Source: Nitrososphaeraceae archaeon
GTDB lineage: Archaea; Thermoproteota; Nitrososphaeria; Nitrososphaerales; Nitrososphaeraceae
DNA: 64,000 nucleotides
Direction: 5' to 3'
Assembly: GCA_031316115.1 (NCBI GenBank)
Contig: JALDRC010000005.1
Coordinates: forward strand, 186,001-250,000
This document shows, in pieces, positions 57,705 to 64,000 of this stretch (within the stretch, counting starts at the first letter, position 1; every line of letters begins with the position of its first letter). The notes beneath the pieces were generated by a model. The model saw only the letters and a program-made list of their open reading frames with translations. It searched no databases and was not told the DNA's origin. The position numbers and the translations under genes were made by a program.

Positions 57705-58112
57705 CTATCCATATTCATTTTCTTTATCTTGATCTTGTTTAAGTTTATCTGCAAAAGATACATATTTACCGTGTTCTTCTATTTTTATGGTAGTATTTAC
57801 TTTAATGTTTAATCCCAATGAACGAAATAAAGAGAGAAGTTCTCCACCTGATATCTTATTTCTTATTTCTCCTATCTTTATAAGTTCAACTATTTTTTTA
57901 ATTATTATACTGGTTTGAGTCGGAAACTGTGACTCAGCAAGAGCCAAAACCTCATTTCCTCTATCATACAAATAAGACAACATAATTTCATTTTCTGTGA
58001 CTATTTTTTTATCTTTCTTTAGTTCATTCTCTTTTTTTTGCTTGGCCATACGTTCCATTATTTCTTTCATTTTTTTTGCTTTTAGAATCTCTATGTCAAT
58101 ATCATCACTCAT
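57705..58112 (-). CDS. Small protein paired with RtcB, PDCD5-like at best
   Basis: 135 residues. Charged N-terminal helix (MSDDIDIEILKAKKMKEIMERM) then Lys/Glu-rich linker, then a helical domain (YLYDRGNEVLALAESQFPTQTSIIIKKIVELIKIGEIRNKISGGELLSLFRSLGLNI, in separate blocks). The start and the helical core recall PDCD5/TFAR19 DNA-binding proteins, but the match is weak. The start codon is 2 bp after the rtcB stop, so they form an operon; a role in RNA ligation or tRNA handling is inferred from position. Confidence 0.72.
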   Translation of the reverse strand: MSDDIDIEILKAKKMKEIMERMAKQKKENELKKDKKIVTENEIMLSYLYDRGNEVLALAESQFPTQTSIIIKKIVELIKIGEIRNKISGGELLSLFRSLGLNIKVNTTIKIEEHGKYVSFADKLKQDQDKENEYG

Positions 58113-58113
58113 A

Positions 58114-59586
58114 CTACCCTTTAATCACTCCGACTGGAATCAATCTGGCTACTTTAGTTGCGATACCTAGAGAGTCTGAAACATTAACTACTGAGTCTAC
58201 ATCCTTATATGCCAATGGTGTCTCCTCAACTATTCCATTTTTTGTTAATGCTCTAATATATATTCCCTTAGATTCTAATTCACTCTTGACTTTATCTACA
58301 GTATAATTTCTTTTTGCTGCACTTCTTGACATAGTCCTTCCTGCACCATGTGCTGTAGATCCAAAACTTAGGTCTAGAGATTTATCGTTTCCTAATAATA
58401 TCCAACTTGCAGTTCCCATCGAACCAGGGATTATAACAGGTTGCCCAACGTCACGATATGTACTAGGAATCTCTTCCATTCCTGAAGGGAATGCTCTAGT
58501 TGCTCCTTTTCTATGAACCACTAAATCTCTAGTCCCTTCTCCGTCTACTTTGTGACGTTCTACCTTGGCAATATTGTGTGCTACATCATAAACTAATTTC
58601 ATATCCAATTCTGTTTCAGATGCTGAAAATATCTTTTCAAATGCTCTTCTGGTAAAATGAGTAATAATTTGTCTATTACACCAAGCAAAATTCAAAGCAG
58701 AATACATTGCTTTTCTATAATTTTCTCCTTCAGGAGAATTATTTGGGATACATGCTAACTCCCTATCAATAAGTTCGATTTTGTATTTTTTTAATGTCTG
58801 CTCCGAATACCTAAGATAATCACTACATATCTGATGTCCAAATCCCCTAGAACCACAATGAATTAATACTGTTAATTGTCCTTCTTCAAGCCCCATTACT
58901 CGTGCAGCCTTTTCATTAAATATTTGTTGAACCTGTTGTATTTCAAGAAAATGGTTTCCTGAACCCAAACTTCCCAGTTGAGGTAAACCTCTTTTTCTTG
59001 CAGTATCAGAAACACTTTCAGGATCTGCTCCTATCATTCTCCCTTTCTCTTCACATACCTCCGCATCATGTTCTAATCCATATCCATGTTCAACTGCCCA
59101 ATCGACACCTTCCACTAATAAGTTATCTAATTCAGATTTACTGAGTTTCACAGTTCCTTCACTACCAACTCCAGAAGGAATTGATCCAAATAATTCATTT
59201 ACAAGATGTTTTAACTGATTTCTAACCTCATTTACTTTTAGGTTAGTTCTAAGTAATCTAACACCACAATTGATATCATAACCAACTCCACCAGGACTAA
59301 TTACACCATCTTCTAAATCCATAGCTGCAACTCCGCCTACAGGAAATCCGTATCCTTCATGTCCATCTGGCAATACAACTACATGTTTTTTCACTCCAGG
59401 TAAGGATGAAACATTTACAGCTTGATCTATTGTTCTATCATTACTCATTTTTAAAATTAAATTATCATCGGCGTAAATTGTAACTGGTACATTCATCTTT
59501 TTTGATTTATTGACATTTATTCTATATTCGAACTCTCTTATTTTTTCAACTATATGATTCCCGCGATTTGTTATAATATTATTCAT
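58114..59586 (-). CDS. rtcB: RtcB, tRNA-splicing ligase
   Basis: 490 residues. Joins tRNA halves after intron excision, and repairs RNA ends, with GTP and Mn2+. Motifs: LPDGHEGYGFPVGGVAAMD, SPGGVGYDINCGVRLLR with the metal-binding Asp104 and Cys107, LGSGNHFLEIQ, IHCGSRGFGHQI, and GSTAHGAGR with the guanylated histidine region. Length typical for archaeal RtcB. This enzyme would act on intron-bearing tRNAs such as the tRNA-Gly gene at 28373. First gene of an operon with the 135-residue protein. Confidence 0.97.
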   Translation of the reverse strand: MNNIITNRGNHIVEKIREFEYRINVNKSKKMNVPVTIYADDNLILKMSNDRTIDQAVNVSSLPGVKKHVVVLPDGHEGYGFPVGGVAAMDLEDGVISPGGVGYDINCGVRLLRTNLKVNEVRNQLKHLVNELFGSIPSGVGSEGTVKLSKSELDNLLVEGVDWAVEHGYGLEHDAEVCEEKGRMIGADPESVSDTARKRGLPQLGSLGSGNHFLEIQQVQQIFNEKAARVMGLEEGQLTVLIHCGSRGFGHQICSDYLRYSEQTLKKYKIELIDRELACIPNNSPEGENYRKAMYSALNFAWCNRQIITHFTRRAFEKIFSASETELDMKLVYDVAHNIAKVERHKVDGEGTRDLVVHRKGATRAFPSGMEEIPSTYRDVGQPVIIPGSMGTASWILLGNDKSLDLSFGSTAHGAGRTMSRSAAKRNYTVDKVKSELESKGIYIRALTKNGIVEETPLAYKDVDSVVNVSDSLGIATKVARLIPVGVIKG

Positions 59587-59755
59587 GACCTTTTCTTAAT
59601 TTTATTAATGACATATTATTAGAACCTTGCTCATTCTAGTTAGTTATACTGAAATCTCATTAATGGATATTAATATGGGTAAAAAGCATAACTGACTATT
59701 TATTTTGCCATAATTTTACCATTTTCTATTTCTAATTTATCAATAAATCTATTTT

Positions 59756-60580
59756 TTAGTCTCCAAAAGAAGATTTAAAATCAATTAATCCATTAATATC
59801 AAATAAATCTAATTCTTTTGCAATATCTATTGCATCATAGGTTTCTTTATCTTTTTCCATACAAATCTTATAATATTCACATTTACTACAAACTACATCT
59901 CTTCTTGACTCATGTATTCTTGGTAATATTGCAACATTATTTTCAGTAATTGCCTTTAAAAGTAAGTTCTTTCTTCTTATAATCTCATTCTTTAATATTT
60001 CTCTAATTATATCATCTTTTGGTAGGAAAACTTTCCAGCTTTCTATCTCTTGTTTCTTTGATTTGTTGGAACGAAAAAAGTAATCCCCTTCTGGATCACT
60101 TTTTATAAATTTAAGTTCTTCATTTATATATTTAATAAAAATAATCCCTTTTTCTAATCCCGATATAACTAAATAATATAATAATTGTCTTAAATATGAT
60201 TTAAATTTCTTATCATTGATATCTAATCGTTTATAACTAGTTGTATCTTTTAATTCAATTATAAATTCTTCATTCATTATATCTGGATGAGCAATTAATT
60301 CTTCAATTTTTAATTCTGTTTGTGCAACCCCAATATTTAACAATTTAGTGATCACAAATTCACTCGATTCCCCTCTGATAAAATGGAGAATTGACTCATC
60401 AGTAAGTATATTCATTTCTGGTAGTTTTCTAATATAGTATTGTTTTCTTATACAATTTGATGGTAATATGTCTGATACATGAATAATGTTATGCAACCTT
60501 CTTTTTGATTCATAATGTTCTTTAAGATTTTTTTTCATAAGATCGAACAAACAATAATCCTTTCTAATTATGATGGTCAA
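59756..60580 (-). CDS. Cas4-like PD-(D/E)xK nuclease with four cysteines
   Basis: 274 residues. The RecB-type nuclease core has AHPDIM (Asp100), FIIELKD (Glu109, Lys111) and a C-terminal Cys cluster CSKCEYYKIC (Cys231, 234, 240) plus a single Cys43 near the N-terminus, the pattern of an iron-sulfur cluster in Cas4 exonucleases. No CRISPR array or cas gene is nearby, so it is a solo Cas4-like enzyme, perhaps for repair or recombination. Divergent from ribE with about 115 bp between. Confidence 0.85.
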   Translation of the reverse strand: MTIIIRKDYCLFDLMKKNLKEHYESKRRLHNIIHVSDILPSNCIRKQYYIRKLPEMNILTDESILHFIRGESSEFVITKLLNIGVAQTELKIEELIAHPDIMNEEFIIELKDTTSYKRLDINDKKFKSYLRQLLYYLVISGLEKGIIFIKYINEELKFIKSDPEGDYFFRSNKSKKQEIESWKVFLPKDDIIREILKNEIIRRKNLLLKAITENNVAILPRIHESRRDVVCSKCEYYKICMEKDKETYDAIDIAKELDLFDINGLIDFKSSFGD

Positions 60581-60717
60581 TGCTTAATTATTATGATTAT
60601 TTGAATATTTAAAATATCTCTGATGGTTTAGATTAAAATTACTATGGTAAAAATGCTTTTAACAGCTTTTTTAAATCGATATGGTTTTATTAATAATTGC
60701 AAAATGATATTCATAGA

Positions 60718-61341
60718 ATGTTTACTGGAATAATAGAATCTCTATGTGAGGTAAAATCAATTAAACACTTGAAAAAAAATAAAAGTAATCCTTTAGTACG
60801 AATTAAACTTTCAATAGACCTAAAAGAATTAAGTAAAGATCTGAAAATAGGCCAAAGTGTTTGTATTAATGGTACCTGTTTAACAATCACAGGTCTTAGT
60901 GATGATATTGCAGAGTTTGAGTTAATTGGTGAAACAGTGAATAGAACTTGTCTTAATTTGATAAAGAAAGGAGATAAAGTAAATACAGAAAGAAGCATGA
61001 AAATGTCGGATCGTTTTGATGGACATATAGTTCAAGGTCATATAGATTGTGTTGGAGTAATATATGACAAGATTTTTTCTCCTCAAGAAACAAAAATTTT
61101 TATAAAAATTCCAGATGACAGTAGAAAACTATCATCATTTATAGTTACAAAGGGTTCGATAGCAGTAGATGGAATAAGCTTAACTATAGTTGATATTAAA
61201 GATAATATCTTTTCTATTTCATTGATTCCTCATACTTTAAAAATCACGACATTAGGTATAAAAACAGTAGGAGATCCTGTAAATATTGAATTGGATATTG
61301 TTGGTAAATATATATCCAAATTATTACCAAAAAATTTGTAA
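60718..61341 (+). CDS. ribE: Riboflavin synthase (RibE type, alpha subunit)
   Basis: 207 residues from the ATG at 60718; the frame can start at a TTG at 60697, but the family begins MFTGIIES. Two lumazine-binding repeats: residues 1-95 (with ELIGETVNRTCL) and 96-207 (DGHIVQGHIDCVG). Dismutates two lumazines into riboflavin and the pyrimidine. This is the bacterial/eukaryotic type, unlike the archaeal RibC of methanogens, which fits Nitrososphaerota. First gene of the riboflavin cluster, with a GGTTTTATTAATAA TATA-like region about 30 nt upstream. Confidence 0.95.
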   Translation: MFTGIIESLCEVKSIKHLKKNKSNPLVRIKLSIDLKELSKDLKIGQSVCINGTCLTITGLSDDIAEFELIGETVNRTCLNLIKKGDKVNTERSMKMSDRFDGHIVQGHIDCVGVIYDKIFSPQETKIFIKIPDDSRKLSSFIVTKGSIAVDGISLTIVDIKDNIFSISLIPHTLKITTLGIKTVGDPVNIELDIVGKYISKLLPKNL

Positions 61342-61360
61342 TTACAACATTTTTAGTAAA

Positions 61361-61370
61361 CTATATAATA
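61361..61370 (+). promoter_or_regulatory. TATA box for ribB
   Basis: CTATATAATA centred about 28 nt before the TTG start at 61393, giving a leaderless message inside the riboflavin cluster. Confidence 0.5.
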
Positions 61371-61392
61371 AATATCGTTTTATTATTCATGT

Positions 61393-62073
61393 TTGTCAAC
61401 GATAGATGAAGCAATATTTGCGTTACGAAATGGACGTTTTGTTTTAGTTCACGATGATAAAAATCGAGAAAATGAAATAGATATGATTGTAGCTGGTGAA
61501 AATATAATTCCAAAACATGTTGCTACAATGAGAAAGGATGCAGGAGGTTTGTTATGTCTAGCAATTGATGGTTTAATATCGAAAAAGTTGGGCTTATCGT
61601 ATCTACATGATATTTTTAATAGCATACCTAATACAAATAATTTATTTCAAGTTATGACAAACGGACGTTCGCCATATGGTGATAAACCGTCATTTTCTAT
61701 TTCTGTTAATCATCGTCAAACATATACTGGAATTACTGATAATGACAGAGCATTAACGATTTCAATGGTAGCATCAGTATGCAAAAATATTGATAATGGA
61801 GGAATATCTGAATTTATCCATAACTTTAGAACGCCAGGTCATGTTCCACTCTTAATTGCTGCTCCAGGTTTATTAAAACAAAGGTTTGGTCATACTGAGC
61901 TTGCAATATATTTAGCAAAGCTAGCTGGTATAACTCCTACTGTTGCCATTTGTGAGATGCTGGATTCCAAGACATTTAACTCTCTATCGATTAAAGATGC
62001 CATTAAATATGCTGAAAATGCTAATATTCCATTGTTGGAATCTAAACAAATACAAACATACTCGTTAATTTAA
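61393..62073 (+). CDS. ribB: 3,4-dihydroxy-2-butanone-4-phosphate synthase (RibB)
   Basis: 226 residues from a TTG start. Makes the four-carbon precursor from ribulose 5-phosphate. RFVLVHDDKNRENEIDMIVAGE carries the acidic metal-binding loop and RTPGHVPLLIAAPGLLKQRFGHTE the phosphate-binding and catalytic His region. Stand-alone form, no GTP cyclohydrolase II domain. Own TATA box, so an internal promoter is possible. Confidence 0.96.
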   Translation: MSTIDEAIFALRNGRFVLVHDDKNRENEIDMIVAGENIIPKHVATMRKDAGGLLCLAIDGLISKKLGLSYLHDIFNSIPNTNNLFQVMTNGRSPYGDKPSFSISVNHRQTYTGITDNDRALTISMVASVCKNIDNGGISEFIHNFRTPGHVPLLIAAPGLLKQRFGHTELAIYLAKLAGITPTVAICEMLDSKTFNSLSIKDAIKYAENANIPLLESKQIQTYSLI

Positions 62074-62081
62074 TTTTTAAA

Positions 62082-62543
62082 TTGTACCAAGTAAGACTAG
62101 GATTGGTTGTTTCTGAATTTAATGAAGAAATTACCAATGCCATGTTAGAAGAAGCTAAACTGCAGGCATCGAAGTTAGGTGCTATTATCAATTATGTATG
62201 TTATGTTCCAGGTACTTTTGATATGCCTCTAATTATCAATAGTTTGCTGCAAAAGAATAATATTGATGCCATAGTGACATTAGGGGCGGTTATAAAAGGA
62301 GATACTGATCATGATTTGATAGTCGCAGAAAATGCTGCAAGAATGATCGCTGATTTGTCACTTGCGCATAATAAACCAATAGTATTAGGAATATCTGGAC
62401 CTAACATGACTTTAGAACAGGCTTGGGAAAGAGTAAAAATAATACCTATCAGAACAGTAAATGCAGCGATAAATATGGTCGTTAGACTGCGAAAAATTAA
62501 TGAGATTAATGAAATGGAAAATAAAATGAATATTATAAAATGA
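62082..62543 (+). CDS. ribH: 6,7-dimethyl-8-ribityllumazine synthase (RibH)
   Basis: 153 residues, TTG start. Condenses the butanone phosphate with the pyrimidine. Shows VVSEFNEEITNAML, VPGTFDMPL, TLGAVIKGDTDHDLIVAENAARMI with catalytic His, and the helix TLEQAWERV. Eight bp after ribB; the next gene's ATG overlaps its stop by 4 nt (TGACT/ATGA type), so translation is coupled. Assembles as a large capsid in other organisms. Confidence 0.95.
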   Translation: MYQVRLGLVVSEFNEEITNAMLEEAKLQASKLGAIINYVCYVPGTFDMPLIINSLLQKNNIDAIVTLGAVIKGDTDHDLIVAENAARMIADLSLAHNKPIVLGISGPNMTLEQAWERVKIIPIRTVNAAINMVVRLRKINEINEMENKMNIIK

Positions 62544-63316
62544 CTATACAAATTACAATTATAAAAATTGAAGGATACGGCGGTTGGACTCTAACTCTAG
62601 GAAATGACAGAGAAGCTCAATTACAAATTCTACAATCTAAGATATATGGAGATTTACAAAAATTATTCTCGGAACAAAATTGTCTTGTTTTTTTTAATCG
62701 GTTTGATGAATATTTTGTAGCGTCTAATGGCTTATCTGTAAAAGATCATATAGAGATAATTAGAGAAATGTCTAAAAAATATCCCAATCTAGTACTTTCA
62801 ATTTCTATAGGAACTGGGAATACTCCATTAGATGCCAATAATAATGCTTATAAAGCTAGAAAAAGTAAGAATCTTTTGGATTCTCATTATTTAATTTATG
62901 GAAATCAGTTGGATTGTTTAAAAACAAATACAAGATCAGTTTGGAATAACTATTTCAAAATTCTTCATATTGATATAAATAATTCATCAGAAACAGAATC
63001 AAAATTATCGCCATATGAGATTACATTACATGTGGTAAAAATATATTTTATTCTTATAGATAAATTTCTGAAAAAAGATTCTTTAACTTTTTTTTTGGGA
63101 GGTGATAATTTTATGGTAATTACCCATGATTTAAAAGAATCTGAAATTTCAAATATATTAGATATCATATATAAGGAATCTCGAGTAAAACTTAATTGCG
63201 GAATAGGTTCAGGAAGAACATCCAGAGAAGCTGCTAAAAATGCTACACAATCACTTGATAATATCCGTAAGTTAAGAAATGAAGGTAAAATTTTTCATGT
63301 TTATGAAGCTATATGA
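62540..63316 (+). CDS. gch3: GTP cyclohydrolase III (archaeal type)
   Basis: 258 residues. Opens the imidazole ring of GTP without releasing the formyl group, giving a formamidopyrimidine for archaeal riboflavin and F420 synthesis. Matches the Methanocaldococcus enzyme from the start (ITIIKIEGYGGWTLTLGNDREAQLQ, LVFFNRFDEYFVASNG, LSISIGTGNTPLDA), followed by a second similar domain with GGDNFMV and CGIGSGRTSREAA. Two-domain nucleotidyl-cyclase-like fold. Coupled to ribH and overlaps the next gene (ATGA). Confidence 0.92.
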   Translation: MTIQITIIKIEGYGGWTLTLGNDREAQLQILQSKIYGDLQKLFSEQNCLVFFNRFDEYFVASNGLSVKDHIEIIREMSKKYPNLVLSISIGTGNTPLDANNNAYKARKSKNLLDSHYLIYGNQLDCLKTNTRSVWNNYFKILHIDINNSSETESKLSPYEITLHVVKIYFILIDKFLKKDSLTFFLGGDNFMVITHDLKESEISNILDIIYKESRVKLNCGIGSGRTSREAAKNATQSLDNIRKLRNEGKIFHVYEAI

Positions 63317-64000
63317 TAAAAATAATAAAGAATATAAGTCTACTTTATGGAAACAATCTAAGATTTATTGAACATGGATTTGTTCAAATCAATGATCAAG
63401 GTATTATTATGGATGCAGGTTCAATGGATACTTATTCAAATAATCTTCCACAAAACAATCTGCATATATTTGACGGTGAAGGTTTTATTGTTATACCAGG
63501 ATTTATTAATGCGCATACTCATATTGCTGATTCTATTGGAAAAGATATATATATAAATTCTGAATTTGAAGAACGAATTCATCCAATTTATGGAATTAAA
63601 CAAAAAATACTGAAAAATAGCAAACAAGAACATCTAAAATATTTTATACGAAATTCAGCAATTAGCATGTTAAAAAAAGGCATAGTTGCATTTGCAGATT
63701 TTAGAGAAGGAGGTGTAGAAGGTATTAAATTGTTATTAAATTCTTTAAGCGATCTTCCAATAAAATCTGTGATTCTAGGAAGACTAGAATATTATTTTGA
63801 TTTAAAAGAATATCAAACTAAGAAGATACGACTAGACAATAAAAAAAATTTAAATGATCAAAAGATTCCTTCTGACCTTCTATCCTCTGTTAGAAATGTA
63901 TTAGAATTAGGTAATGGTTTGGGAATAAGTGGGACGAATGAAAATACAAATTTAGCTTTAAAACAATATAGATATGTTTTTGATCAATTTAATAAACATA
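63313..64000 (+). CDS. Amidohydrolase-superfamily protein, truncated at window end
   Basis: Starts with an ATGA overlap on gch3 and is open to the window edge (about 229 codons shown). It begins with a beta-sandwich part, then PGFINAHTHIADS with the metal-binding His-x-His of the amidohydrolase barrel, as in TrzA/cytosine-deaminase-like enzymes. In the riboflavin cluster it could carry out a step still unassigned, such as deformylation or deamination of the formamidopyrimidine; no dedicated gene for that is visible here. The C-terminal metal ligands are outside the window. Confidence 0.82.
   Translation, partial: MIKIIKNISLLYGNNLRFIEHGFVQINDQGIIMDAGSMDTYSNNLPQNNLHIFDGEGFIVIPGFINAHTHIADSIGKDIYINSEFEERIHPIYGIKQKILKNSKQEHLKYFIRNSAISMLKKGIVAFADFREGGVEGIKLLLNSLSDLPIKSVILGRLEYYFDLKEYQTKKIRLDNKKNLNDQKIPSDLLSSVRNVLELGNGLGISGTNENTNLALKQYRYVFDQFNKH

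Noticed and set aside
1-64000. CRISPR array, prophage, toxin-antitoxin or restriction system
   Set aside because: Searched by eye for regularly spaced repeats, integrase, capsid, methylase and small toxin pairs; none was found. The Cas4-like gene stands alone.

Overview
This is a very AT-rich archaeal chromosome segment, most likely from a Nitrososphaerota (Thaumarchaeota) genome of the soil, Nitrososphaera/Nitrosocosmicus-like type. The domain is supported by an archaeal uS11 gene, archaeal GTP cyclohydrolase III, a Bax1-type DUF790 nuclease, RtcB, group II chaperonin (thermosome) remnants, tRNA introns, and many starts that sit about 25-30 nt after a TATA-like box with no Shine-Dalgarno sequence. 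No amo or nitrogen genes fall in the window, so the lineage is an inference.

Layout. 0-9 kb: MntR-type repressor, class I amidotransferase, DUF4242 protein, F420-type luciferase-like oxidoreductase, a divergent pair of a polytopic membrane protein and a secreted protein, and a dihydrolipoyl-dehydrogenase-like flavoprotein that lacks a normal start codon. 9-14.2 kb: small and secreted proteins in long empty stretches, then malic enzyme. 14.4-22.7 kb: msrB-msrA, a dead IS copy, moaD and moeA, a Rieske-flavodoxin fusion with an unknown partner, a tiny zinc-ribbon protein and a phasin-like coiled-coil protein. 23.5-28.5 kb: an IS6-like element, then broken copies of the same membrane/secreted pair seen at 4.4-6.7 kb, then a tRNA-Gly gene that appears to carry two introns. 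28.5-41.1 kb: LEA-like, cupin, LamG and lineage-specific small proteins; UbiD; DUF790/Bax1 with CorA; an APC permease with a universal-stress tail; an RNase H-fold protein. 41.1-54.5 kb: gene-poor accessory tract with small secreted proteins, a methyltransferase, a rhodanese-MBL fusion, a glycosyltransferase, an ArsR-like regulator and a thermosome pseudogene next to tRNA-Thr. 54.7-64 kb: dense core genes: phosphohexomutase-thiL-rps11, rtcB with a small partner, a Cas4-like nuclease, and the riboflavin cluster ribE-ribB-ribH-GTP cyclohydrolase III-amidohydrolase, which runs off the right end.

Working together. The clearest pathway is riboflavin: GTP cyclohydrolase III opens the ring of GTP, RibB makes the four-carbon unit, RibH makes lumazine and RibE makes riboflavin; the last gene may supply a missing step. 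MoaD and MoeA act in molybdenum cofactor synthesis, MsrA and MsrB repair oxidised methionine, and UbiD is a candidate for the archaeal mevalonate route. The strongest novel lead is the two-gene module of a ten- to eleven-helix membrane protein and a WxW/Cys-rich secreted protein, found intact once and decayed once. No CRISPR array, defence island, rRNA or prophage was seen.
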